Assembly (NCBI GenBank): GCA_004796375.1
Contig: QZLA01000196.1
Location: 1-44,527 of the forward strand
Origin: Desulfobacteraceae bacterium
GTDB taxonomy: Bacteria > Desulfobacterota > Desulfobacteria > Desulfobacterales > Desulfobacteraceae
Direction: 5' to 3'
Length of the DNA: 44,527 nucleotides
Below, one piece after another: positions 35,022 through 42,607 of the stretch. Numbering within the stretch: position 1 is the stretch's first letter; each line of letters starts with the position of its first letter. The position numbers and the translations under genes are program-made. Below the pieces are notes generated by a model that worked only from the letters and a program-made list of their open reading frames with translations, was not told the DNA's origin and searched no databases.

Positions 35022-37520
35022 TCAAACGGCTCGACGACTGTTCTTTCCCCCCCCTAAAAGAATACGCCGCAATCCATCCTCGTTGCGGGCGCGCTCCCAC
35101 TTATTTTTAAAATGGGGGTCCAGGGCGATCCGGGCGATGGCGGACAATGCCTTGAGATGGGTTGTCCGCCGGTCTCTGGACCCGACGAGAACCACTACCG
35201 CAGACACAGCCGGGGCTGCCTGGGAAAAGTGGATACCGGGAATGCACCGGACCAGAAGCAGACAAAACTGATCCTCTCCCTCTACAATGATATGGGGAAC
35301 AGCAAGGTCCGGGCTGAGTACCGTGCTCATCTCCTTTTCACGCTCGATCAGCATCGCCAGAAGGGATGAGGCAGATATATCGAGCCTTTCGGACAACGGA
35401 TGGGAGATGGCCAGGAAAAATTTTTCAAGGCTCATCTGCTCCGTGAGATCAAGGGTAATACTGTGGCGGATAACCTCATCAATATCATCCTGTGTTACCT
35501 CTTCCTCTTTTCTGATAATCCGCTCCATCTCTTTTTTTGCAGGTTTGGAGGAAAACTCCCGCGCCCTCACCTTCTCCACGATATGCAGCAATGCCTGCTC
35601 TTTATTCGTGTCAAATCTCAATGCCAGTTCCTCAATGCTTTTAAGGGAACCCACCACGGTGACCACGTCTCCCACACGCAACCGGATGGCCCCGTGGGCC
35701 GCCTGACGGCGGCCGTTACGGTGAATGGAGGTGATAATGGTGTCCAGGGGCAGCCTGAGATTGGCCAGGGCAAGGCCGTTGAGTGCCGGGTTCCGGATCG
35801 CCAGGTCAAACACATCCTGATGTTTCCCCATACCCAGCAGCATGGACGCCGTGGAGGGGGAACGGACAAAGTTATCCAGCAGGCTCACAATGGCTGTCCC
35901 CGGCTCCACCACCAGTACGCCAAGCTCATGGAATTGATTGTAATTTTCACGGTTATTCAACCGGACGATCATGTTTTCTGTCCCGAAGTATTCATAAGCC
36001 AGTTCACAAAGTTTAAAATTCTCCTCATCACTGAGCATCCCTACAATGGCATTTGCCTTGGATGCATCAACTCTTCTGAGCTGCCTGAGTGAAAGATCCT
36101 CCATGAGAAAAATGGGAATCCGTGTAGGGGGAAGATCTGATTGCTGTTCTTCCAGTGTTCCGATTTTAACGCGCCAACCATGAGAATCCAACAGGTGGGC
36201 AAGCCCCAGGGATTGCCGGTTCAGCCCGAAAATAAAGGCCTCTCTTCCCCCGTCTTGCGCGGTAACCACATCTGCCCGGGAGTGTGCCTCTCTTACCCTT
36301 TTTAAAGATCGCTTGAACAGGGGAGGACCGGTAATCTGGTTCAATATGATGACAGAGATAATAATGGTGGCAAACGGTGTCCCCCATTCCGGGAATGCAA
36401 CAATGACCTCCTTGGCCAGGCCAAGTCCCACGCCGGCCTGGGTGATGAATGACATCCAGAAAAGGCGGTTGAATTTCAATGGATTACCGGCCAGGGCGCC
36501 GCCGGTAAACGAACCGATAAAAATAGCCCCTGTTCTTACCACAAAAAGTGTCAGGGTGACCACCCAGACACCTGCCATTACATCTAACGCCAGGGAAGCC
36601 CCTGTGAGTGTAAAAAAGGCAATATACACTGCAGGGCCGATCTCCTGTATAATTTTCGAAAATTCGAGCCGGTATCCACAAAAATTGGAGAGATAAAAAC
36701 TGGCAATCATGCATATCAGCAAGGGCTCAAGAAGAATCGTCATGGAAAAGTGGGTTTGAGAATAATGGTGTACCCAGGCGGACAGGTAGAATACCGCATA
36801 CCCACTCAGCAAAACCAGTGCTGTTCTCACCAGGCTATACCCCTTGATCATCATCACCAATCGCAGCCATTTCCCAACCAACACCCCTGAGCACACGGCT
36901 GCAAAAAGCTCAAGCACCAATATCCCTGCAAAGCTGATTTCCAAGCGCGCGCCGGAAAACAAACCGTCTGCCACAGAAGAACATAGCGCAAACAGGGTGA
37001 TCACCACCACGTCCATAATCACGGTAACACCGAGTACCGTCTGGGTGAACGGGCCCTTTGCCCTCAACTCATTGACTATGGCAATGGCGGACGAGGGAGA
37101 TCTGGCCACCATGATAGATCCGGCCAGAATAGAAACCGCTGCCCGGCCGACCACCGTCATCTCCTGCATGAATGGAATGACTCCGGACAGAAAGAAAAAA
37201 GTCAGGCTGCAGAGCGTAAAGGTGGACAACACCAGCCCGCAGGTCACCCAGACGATGCTTTTCATGGTATGCTTCAATTCTTTCAGATAAAGTTCATTAC
37301 CGGCGGCAAACGCGATAAACCCCAAAGACACTTCATCCACAAACCGGAGCCCAGAAAGTGCTTCGGGCTGGATCAGGTCCAGGACATAGGGGCCGGCCAG
37401 CATACCGGTAAACAAGAAGCCACTGATCAGGGGAAGGCCGGTTGAAATCAGCATATGTCCGATCTGCTTGGAAGCCAGGGCAATAATTATGAAACCGCCG
37501 ATGAAAACAAGAATATCCAT
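35022..37520 (-). CDS. Cation:proton antiporter fused to TrkA (RCK) and PTS EIIA-like domains
   Basis: An 832-residue membrane protein. The N-terminal 390 residues are a CPA2-type Na+(K+)/H+ exchanger with about 12 transmembrane segments (GFIAFAAGNEL, and the unwound-helix region ARSPSSAIAIVNELRAKG). Next is a Rossmann TrkA-N domain (about 420-540, with the glycine motif degenerate: IFGLNRQSLGLA), a TrkA-C domain (about 560-640), then a C-terminal PTS_EIIA_2 (EIIA-Ntr-like) domain (about 680-825) with the histidine in LAVPHIIVEG. The EIIA domain suggests control by the PTS-Ntr phosphorelay or by protein contact; no PTS genes are nearby. The ATG has only a weak GGA upstream. Confidence 0.9.
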   Translation of the reverse strand: MDILVFIGGFIIIALASKQIGHMLISTGLPLISGFLFTGMLAGPYVLDLIQPEALSGLRFVDEVSLGFIAFAAGNELYLKELKHTMKSIVWVTCGLVLSTFTLCSLTFFFLSGVIPFMQEMTVVGRAAVSILAGSIMVARSPSSAIAIVNELRAKGPFTQTVLGVTVIMDVVVITLFALCSSVADGLFSGARLEISFAGILVLELFAAVCSGVLVGKWLRLVMMIKGYSLVRTALVLLSGYAVFYLSAWVHHYSQTHFSMTILLEPLLICMIASFYLSNFCGYRLEFSKIIQEIGPAVYIAFFTLTGASLALDVMAGVWVVTLTLFVVRTGAIFIGSFTGGALAGNPLKFNRLFWMSFITQAGVGLGLAKEVIVAFPEWGTPFATIIISVIILNQITGPPLFKRSLKRVREAHSRADVVTAQDGGREAFIFGLNRQSLGLAHLLDSHGWRVKIGTLEEQQSDLPPTRIPIFLMEDLSLRQLRRVDASKANAIVGMLSDEENFKLCELAYEYFGTENMIVRLNNRENYNQFHELGVLVVEPGTAIVSLLDNFVRSPSTASMLLGMGKHQDVFDLAIRNPALNGLALANLRLPLDTIITSIHRNGRRQAAHGAIRLRVGDVVTVVGSLKSIEELALRFDTNKEQALLHIVEKVRAREFSSKPAKKEMERIIRKEEEVTQDDIDEVIRHSITLDLTEQMSLEKFFLAISHPLSERLDISASSLLAMLIEREKEMSTVLSPDLAVPHIIVEGEDQFCLLLVRCIPGIHFSQAAPAVSAVVVLVGSRDRRTTHLKALSAIARIALDPHFKNKWERARNEDGLRRILLGGGKNSRRAV

Positions 37521-37617
37521 GTGTTCCGTCGTCTGAATGTTATGGTTGGTTTACTCAGGTTATACCAGAAGATATAAAAAATTGGCATGGCTTTAATTTC
37601 AGAAGCTTTTAGTCTTG

Positions 37618-37632
37618 TGGCACGCTTCTTGA
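37618..37632 (+). promoter_or_regulatory. Candidate sigma-54 promoter of the redox operon
   Basis: TGGCAC (37618-37623), 5 bases, TTGA (37629-37632). The -24 GG and the spacing (GG, 10 bases, G) are right, but the -12 dinucleotide is GA rather than GC, so the match is imperfect. It lies 109 bases upstream of the first gene. Confidence 0.4.
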
Positions 37633-37639
37633 TAAGTTC

Positions 37640-37651
37640 TTGATTAATCAA
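37640..37651. repeat. Perfect 12-bp palindrome, possible operator
   Basis: TTGATTAATCAA is its own reverse complement and sits just downstream of the sigma-54 candidate, in the position of a transcription start. It may be a repressor or activator site for the redox operon; AT-rich 12-mers also arise by chance. Confidence 0.35.
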
Positions 37652-37692
37652 ATGCTCAAGGCCTTAAAGGCTCGCATGAAAAGAACAACACC

Positions 37693-37720
37693 TTGCAACG
37701 CCTGCTAACGGGCATTGCAA
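37693..37720 (+). repeat. Hairpin in the leader of the redox operon
   Basis: TTGCAA-c-GCC pairs with GGC-a-TTGCAA around an 8-base loop. It ends 9 bases before the AGGAGG ribosome-binding site (37730-37735) of the first gene, so it could affect translation or mRNA stability. Confidence 0.4.
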
Positions 37721-37740
37721 CACTAAAACAGGAGGTCATC

Positions 37741-37902
37741 ATGAACAATTGGGTATGTGAAAAATGCGGATATAAACTGGAAGCGGACACACCACCGGAA
37801 GTGTGTCCATCCTGCAAAAACAAATGTGCCTTTGTTGACAACACCTGCTATACGCCGGATTGTGCAGGCCAGCCTGTTGATGACAGAATCGGCAAAAAAT
37901 AA
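37741..37902 (+). CDS. Rubredoxin-like small protein (RCKP-type)
   Basis: A 53-residue protein with CxxC pairs at Cys6/9 (WVCEKCGY, a rubredoxin-style knuckle) and Cys22/25 (VCPSCKN), so it can hold one iron or zinc ion. The short C-terminal tail carries three more cysteines (29, 36, 41). It resembles the rubredoxin-like domains found at the ends of rubrerythrins and the stand-alone RCKP-type proteins of sulfate reducers. A very strong AGGAGG lies five bases before the ATG, suggesting high expression. First gene of the redox operon; likely an electron carrier or donor to the rubrerythrin-type proteins downstream. Confidence 0.85.
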   Translation: MNNWVCEKCGYKLEADTPPEVCPSCKNKCAFVDNTCYTPDCAGQPVDDRIGKK

Positions 37903-37913
37903 CGGAGGTTCCC

Positions 37914-38126
37914 ATGGCTAATAAGAAATATGGAATAAAAACCGCCTGCCCCCAGTGCGGATGCAGCTCTGTGACCCATCTTTCCAAAGAGGAGATCCAG
38001 AAACGGTTCCCCAATGTTCCCAATGTGGAACTTGAATGTGGAGAGTGTATGCTGATGTATGAAACCAGCATGGAAGAAGCCTGCCCCGAATGGGATGACG
38101 AATGCCGTATGGAGGGCAAGGAGTAA
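37914..38126 (+). CDS. Small zinc-ribbon-like protein, unknown function
   Basis: A 70-residue protein that I do not recognise. It has CxxC pairs at Cys12/15 and Cys42/45 separated by 26 residues, as in a zinc ribbon, plus Cys17 and two cysteines in an acidic tail (57 and 64, CPEWDDEC). GGAGG lies five bases before the ATG, 11 bases after the rubredoxin-like gene, so the two are translated from one mRNA. Cysteine spacing differs from rubredoxin, so I would not call it an electron carrier on sequence alone. Confidence 0.75.
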   Translation: MANKKYGIKTACPQCGCSSVTHLSKEEIQKRFPNVPNVELECGECMLMYETSMEEACPEWDDECRMEGKE

Positions 38127-38145
38127 GTCCGGCCCAAAGGAGACA

Positions 38146-38190
38146 ATGAGACAGAAATGCACCTTTGTATCGTATAAGGAGATATCATGA
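38146..38190 (+). CDS. Possible 14-residue leader peptide before the selenoprotein gene
   Basis: A mini-ORF of 14 codons with AAAGGAG just upstream (rather close, about 3 bases) and a stop that overlaps the start codon of the next gene in an ATGA arrangement. It contains one cysteine codon (residue 5). Its ATGA junction could couple translation to the selenoprotein start, although that gene also has its own AAGGAG. It may be chance. Confidence 0.25.
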   Translation: MRQKCTFVSYKEIS

Positions 38191-39017
38191 AGTGGAAACA
38201 GTTTTTCACTCCGGTTAAATCCATCGATTCCCTTCAGGCAAAGCGCTATATCAATGAACACCCGGGTGATGAATACACTTTGCTGGATGTGAGACAGCCA
38301 TCTGAATACCGGGAAAGCCATCTGCCCGGTGCAACCCTGATCCCGCTGCCCGAACTATCTGACAGAGCCCATGAGATGGCGCTGTCCAAGCCGGTTCTGG
38401 TATATTGAGCCACTGGCGGACGCAGCCGGGTGGCTGCGCAACTGCTTTCAGGGAAAGGGTTTGATACGGTATTGAATGTCAGTGGCGGCATTAAGGCGTA
38501 TCAGGGAAATATTGCCATCGGCCCGGAAGATCAGGGTGTGTACCTGTTTACCGGAAAGGAATCCATAGAAGACACTCTGGTGACGGCCTATTCACTCGAG
38601 CAGGGCCTGAGAGAGTTTTATCTGTCCATGGAAAAACAGGCGGATAATGATCAGGTCAAAGAGGTATTTTCCACCCTGGCAGACATTGAAATCATCCATC
38701 AGGACAACCTTTTGGAACAATACCGCACCATGACCGGAGTGGATACCACAAGGGAAGACATGGAAAAAAAGGTGAAAACCACCCTGTTGGAAGGCGGGAT
38801 GACCACTGAAGAGTACATGGCACTGTTCAATACAGATCTTGGATCCAGCACAGAAGTGGTCTCGATGGCCATGTCCATAGAGGCCCAGGCCCTTGATCTT
38901 TATGAGCGGTCAGCCCGACGGGCCAAGGATGAGCAAACGGTCAGCATGCTTAATAAAATTGCCAATGAGGAAAAGCACCACCTTGAGCACCTTGGCAAAC
39001 TGATGGATTCACTCTAA
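38187..39017 (+). CDS. Candidate selenoprotein: rhodanese domain (Sec74) fused to a rubrerythrin-type diiron domain
   Basis: Read through the TGA at 38406-38408, the gene gives 276 residues. Residues 1-110 form a rhodanese domain: YTLLDVRQPSEYRESHLPGA, then PVLVY, the TGA, and ATGGRSRVAAQLL, which ends NVSGGIKAYQG. In rhodaneses the catalytic Cys stands exactly where the TGA is (C-x-x-G-G-R-S), so I assign Sec74. Residues 130-276 are a ferritin-like four-helix domain with diiron ligands Glu138, E168xxH171, Glu232 and E262xxH265. The frame is clean on both sides, AAGGAG lies five bases before the ATG, and a hairpin fitting a SECIS follows the TGA. Standard gene calling would give a truncated 73-residue rhodanese and a separate protein. 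A nonsense mutation is the alternative. Likely role: sulfane sulfur, selenium or peroxide chemistry. Confidence 0.85.
38421..38438 (+). promoter_or_regulatory. Candidate bacterial SECIS element
   Basis: A perfect 7-bp stem, CGCAGCC (38421-38427) and GGCTGCG (38432-38438), six pairs of it G-C, closes a GGGT tetraloop. The loop begins 19 bases after the TGA. Bacterial SECIS elements lie just 3' of the UGA inside the coding region, with G and U in the apical loop at this distance, for SelB to bind. Confidence 0.7.
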
Positions 39018-39074
39018 ATTCAACACATCCGAATATCGGCTGCTGCCTTTTCGGATATGCTGTCAGGAGATGCT

Positions 39075-40193
39075 ATGGGACGAAAACTTGTATTGGTCGG
39101 GGGCGGGCACGCCCATATGGTCACACTGGCAAACCTGGACCATTTTGTTGAAAAGGGTCATGAGGTGACGGTCGTTGGGCCCTCGGAATACCACTACTAT
39201 TCAGGAATGGGGCCCGGCATGCTGGGCAGGACCTATTCACCGGATGATATCCGTTTTGCCACACGGTTTCTGGTGGAGAAAAAAGGCGCCCGTTTCCTGA
39301 AAGATAAAGTGACTCATATCAATCCGGATGCAAAAACCGTTCATCTTGAATCCGGGAACTCCCTGGCCTATGATGTCCTTTCGTTTAATGCCGGAAGCTA
39401 TGTCCCCAGGGACCGGATCCGTGGTGATGACGCTAATATCTTCAGTGTAAAACCGATTGAGCGCCTGATGCAGGCCCAGGAGAAACTCCTGGACCTGATG
39501 TCCCAAAAAGAGATTATTGTCAGCATTATCGGTGGCGGCCCCTCCTCTGCTGAAATTGCCGGAAATGTCTGGCAGCTTTCCCGGCAAGCCCATACCCATG
39601 CGCCCCAAATCCAGGTATTTGCTGGGAAAAAGTTTATGACCCGGTTCCCTGAATCGGTCCGGAGCCGGATTCTGAATATCCTTAAAAAACGGGATATCAT
39701 CTTCCATGAAGGTGCGTATGTCGATCAGGTAACCGATAGCACGGTGACCCTTGAAAACGGCCGGACATATAACACTGACTTCACCTTCCTGGCGCTGGGG
39801 GTGAAGCCGTCCACCATATTTGAAAGGTCAGGCCTGCCCACAGGTCCTGACAAAGGGCTTCTGGTGAACTCGTTCCTACAGAGCACACGTTACCCGGATA
39901 TTTTCGGTGGTGGGGATTGTATCCATTTTAAAGAGCAGCCGCTGGATAAGGTCGGGGTTTATGCCGTCCGGCAGAATCCGGTGTTGTACCACAATCTCAT
40001 GGCCCGCCTGGAAAACCGGTCACTCATGCCGTTTGACCCGGGCCCGGATTACCTCTTGATCTTCAATGTCGGAGGGTCAAAAGGTGTCCTCAAAAAACAC
40101 GGCCTGGTGTTTGGCGGGCGTCTTGCTTTCAAGATCAAGGATTATATTGATGTAAAATTCATGAAGAAATTTCAAGCGTATGAGCAGACCTGA
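39075..40193 (+). CDS. FAD/NAD(P)-dependent oxidoreductase of the SelD-associated (NDH-2/SQR-like) type
   Basis: A 372-residue flavoprotein of the NDH-2/sulfide:quinone reductase superfamily. It opens with KLVLVGGGHAHMVTLANL (FAD-binding GGGHAH), a second Rossmann motif IIGGGPSSAEIAGNVW near residue 155, and FGGGDCIHF near the C-terminus (FAD ribityl/phosphate). The GGGHAH opening, with HYYSGMGPGML, is what I recall of the oxidoreductase fused to the N-terminus of selenophosphate synthetase SelD in many bacteria. SelD itself is absent here. AGGAG lies five bases before the ATG at 39075, preferred to the ATG at 39057. There is no SQR-type catalytic cysteine pair that I can see. Its product may deliver or accept electrons for the selenoprotein upstream. 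Confidence 0.85.
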   Translation: MGRKLVLVGGGHAHMVTLANLDHFVEKGHEVTVVGPSEYHYYSGMGPGMLGRTYSPDDIRFATRFLVEKKGARFLKDKVTHINPDAKTVHLESGNSLAYDVLSFNAGSYVPRDRIRGDDANIFSVKPIERLMQAQEKLLDLMSQKEIIVSIIGGGPSSAEIAGNVWQLSRQAHTHAPQIQVFAGKKFMTRFPESVRSRILNILKKRDIIFHEGAYVDQVTDSTVTLENGRTYNTDFTFLALGVKPSTIFERSGLPTGPDKGLLVNSFLQSTRYPDIFGGGDCIHFKEQPLDKVGVYAVRQNPVLYHNLMARLENRSLMPFDPGPDYLLIFNVGGSKGVLKKHGLVFGGRLAFKIKDYIDVKFMKKFQAYEQT

Positions 40194-40213
40194 CCCATGC
40201 GAGAGGGGGGTAT

Positions 40214-42358
40214 ATGAAATCTAAACCGGTTGTTAAACTACTGATCGTTCTGCTTGCCGGGCTGCTGTTCTGGGCCTTTTTTGCATTTGACCTCAACACC
40301 TATCTGTCGCTTTCCGAGCTGAAAGCGCGGCTGGACAGTTTCAATGCCTTTTACGAGAGTCACCAATGGCTCACCATGATGATCTACCTTGGCATTTATA
40401 TCCTGGTCGTGGCCCTCTCTCTTCCCGGAGCTGTCATCATGACCCTTGCCGGCGGCGCACTTTTCGGACTGTTTACCGGCACCATCCTGGTCTCCTTTGG
40501 AAGTACCATCGGTGCAACCCTGGCATTTATATTCTCACGGTACATATTCAGAGACATGGTCACCCGAAAATTCGGAAGCCGGCTGGAAGCGATCAACCGC
40601 GGGATTGAGAAAGAGGGGTCACTCTATCTGTTTACCCTGCGCCTGGTGCCGATTTTTCCCTTTTTCATCATCAACCTGGTCATGGGGCTGACCTCAATGA
40701 GTACATTCTCGTTCTACTGGGTCAGCCAGCTGGGGATGCTTCCGGGGACCATTGTCTATATCAATGCCGGAACCGCACTGGCTTCCATAGATTCCTTGAA
40801 CAATATCCTCTCCTTTAAACTCCTGTTCTCTTTTGCACTGCTGGGTATTTTCCCCATCCTTGCCAAAAAAGTGACCGGCCAGATCAAAAAACGCAAGGTT
40901 TATTCGGGGTTCAAGGTGCCGAACAAATTCGAGTACAACCTGGTGGTCATTGGTGCGGGCTCCGCCGGCCTTGTGGCGTCCTATATTGCCGCCGCAGTAA
41001 AGGCAAAGGTTGCTTTAATTGAAGCCCATAAAATGGGTGGGGACTGCTTGAACACCGGGTGTGTTCCAAGCAAGGCCATACTTAAAAGTGCCAAAGTGGC
41101 GGCCTTGATCCGGAATGCATCCAAATACGGCATCTCAGCATCCTCGCCGGATGTCAATTTTGAGGATGTGATGACCCGGGTCAAATCGATCATCAAGCAG
41201 GTGGAACCCCACGATTCCGTAGAACGGTATACCGGCCTGGGTGTTGACTGCATCAGCGGATATGGCAAAATACTCTCACCTTTTGAGGTCCAGGTGAATG
41301 ACCGGGTCCTGACCACCCGGAGTATCATCGTTGCCACGGGCGCCTCACCCCTGATACCGGACCTTGAAGGGCTGGATCAGGTGAAGTACCACACATCTGA
41401 TACCATCTGGGATATTGAAAAACTTCCTGAACGAATGGTGGTTCTGGGCGGTGGGCCCATCGGGTGTGAACTGGCACAGGCATTTTCCAGGCTCGGATCC
41501 AAGGTCACCATTGTACAACGGGGGCCCCAGATCCTTAAACGGGAAGATCCTGAAGCAGCCAAACTTGTGCTGCAGCAGTTTGAGGCAGACGGTATCCGGG
41601 TGCTCACCGGGCATGCCGCCAAAATGATCGATACCCGTGATGGTGACTCTGCACTGATCTGCACCCATGACGGGCAGGAGGTCAGGATTGACTTTACGGA
41701 CATCCTGATTGCACTTGGCCGGACTCCAAATATCAAAGGATTCGGATTGGAAGACCTCGGGGTTGAACTCAAATCCGGGTCCGTGATCGAAACCAATGAA
41801 TTCGCCCAGACCAATTTTCCCAATATTTTCTGCAGCGGTGATGTAAAAGGGACCTATCAATTTACCCATACTGCCGCCCACGAATCCTGGTATGCCTGTG
41901 TCAATGCGCTGTTCGGTTCTTTCAAAACGTTCCGGGTGGATTACTCGACCATCCCCTGGGCCACCTATACCGAACCGGAGGTGGCCCGGGTGGGTTTAAA
42001 TGAAACCCAGGCCAAGGAGATGGATATTGACCATGAGGTCACATGGTTTGATATTGCAGAGCTTGACCGGGCCATTGCCGACTCTGAAAACCGCGGGTTT
42101 GTCAAGGTAATCACTCCTAAAGGCAAGGATAGAATCCTCGGGGTGACCATCGTCGGCAACCATGCCGGGGATATAATTGCCGAATATGTGCTTGCAATGA
42201 AACACCAACTCGGTCTAAATAAGATTCTGGGGACCATTCATATTTATCCCACCATGGCGGAAGCCAATAAGTATGCTGCCGGTATGTGGAAAAAGAATCA
42301 TGCCCCGGAAAACCTGTTGAAATATGTGGAAAAATTCCACGCCTGGAGAAGACGATAA
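40214..42358 (+). CDS. TVP38/TMEM64 membrane domain fused to a mercuric-reductase-like flavoprotein
   Basis: A 714-residue fusion. Residues 1-235 form a TVP38/TMEM64 (VTT, DedA-like) membrane domain with about six hydrophobic segments and the family motifs LSLPGAVIMTLAGGALFG and RLVPIFPFFIINLVMG. From about residue 240 there is a class I pyridine nucleotide-disulfide oxidoreductase: VVIGAGSAGLVAS (FAD), the redox-active CLNTGC (Cys278 and Cys283), VVLGGGPIGCELAQAF (NAD(P)) and FCSGDVKG. At the C-terminal base position it has YPTMAE (Tyr678), not the His of lipoamide dehydrogenases, and no vicinal CC tail as in MerA. So it is probably not a true Hg reductase; a disulfide, polysulfide or quinone-linked reductase anchored to the membrane is more likely. 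Such fusions are known in databases. Confidence 0.9.
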   Translation: MKSKPVVKLLIVLLAGLLFWAFFAFDLNTYLSLSELKARLDSFNAFYESHQWLTMMIYLGIYILVVALSLPGAVIMTLAGGALFGLFTGTILVSFGSTIGATLAFIFSRYIFRDMVTRKFGSRLEAINRGIEKEGSLYLFTLRLVPIFPFFIINLVMGLTSMSTFSFYWVSQLGMLPGTIVYINAGTALASIDSLNNILSFKLLFSFALLGIFPILAKKVTGQIKKRKVYSGFKVPNKFEYNLVVIGAGSAGLVASYIAAAVKAKVALIEAHKMGGDCLNTGCVPSKAILKSAKVAALIRNASKYGISASSPDVNFEDVMTRVKSIIKQVEPHDSVERYTGLGVDCISGYGKILSPFEVQVNDRVLTTRSIIVATGASPLIPDLEGLDQVKYHTSDTIWDIEKLPERMVVLGGGPIGCELAQAFSRLGSKVTIVQRGPQILKREDPEAAKLVLQQFEADGIRVLTGHAAKMIDTRDGDSALICTHDGQEVRIDFTDILIALGRTPNIKGFGLEDLGVELKSGSVIETNEFAQTNFPNIFCSGDVKGTYQFTHTAAHESWYACVNALFGSFKTFRVDYSTIPWATYTEPEVARVGLNETQAKEMDIDHEVTWFDIAELDRAIADSENRGFVKVITPKGKDRILGVTIVGNHAGDIIAEYVLAMKHQLGLNKILGTIHIYPTMAEANKYAAGMWKKNHAPENLLKYVEKFHAWRRR

Positions 42359-42388
42359 TCACCGAAAACAGAAAGGAAGGAGAACAGA

Positions 42389-42580
42389 ATGAAAGTAACC
42401 ATCACGACACAATGCATGGGTGACCGTAATTGTAATGATCTTTGTCCGGAAGTATTTGCATATGATGAAGATCAGCTCAAATCAGATGTGAAAATGGATG
42501 TGATCCCCGACCATCTTCAGGCCATCGTCCGCCAGGCGGCAGAAGAATGTGGTGCAGAGGCCATCATCATCGAAGAGTAA
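42389..42580 (+). CDS. Single-cluster ferredoxin with an Asp ligand (Pyrococcus-type)
   Basis: A 63-residue ferredoxin with the pattern C9-x2-D12-x2-C15-x3-C19-P and a distal Cys54. The Asp in the second ligand position is the arrangement of Pyrococcus furiosus ferredoxin, in which a 4Fe-4S cluster has one Asp ligand and is easily converted to 3Fe-4S. It is acidic, as expected for an electron carrier. It sits 30 bases after the flavoprotein fusion and 27 before rubrerythrin in the same operon; a GGAAGGAG site precedes the ATG. It probably carries electrons between the flavoproteins and the rubrerythrin. Confidence 0.9.
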   Translation: MKVTITTQCMGDRNCNDLCPEVFAYDEDQLKSDVKMDVIPDHLQAIVRQAAEECGAEAIIIEE

Positions 42581-42607
42581 CCATACCGAAACACACGGGA
42601 GATCCCC

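Noticed and set aside
38406-38408. The TGA as a simple nonsense mutation (pseudogene)
   Set aside because: It falls exactly on the catalytic cysteine, is followed by a SECIS-like hairpin, and both flanks are intact. I kept it only as the alternative.
38430-39017. A free-standing ferritin-like protein starting at GTG 38430
   Set aside because: No ribosome-binding site precedes it, its first 25 residues are the second half of a rhodanese domain, and it is in frame with the upstream rhodanese start through a single TGA.
40214-42358. Naming the flavoprotein fusion mercuric reductase (merA)
   Set aside because: There is no C-terminal vicinal Cys pair, no HMA domain and no other mer gene nearby.
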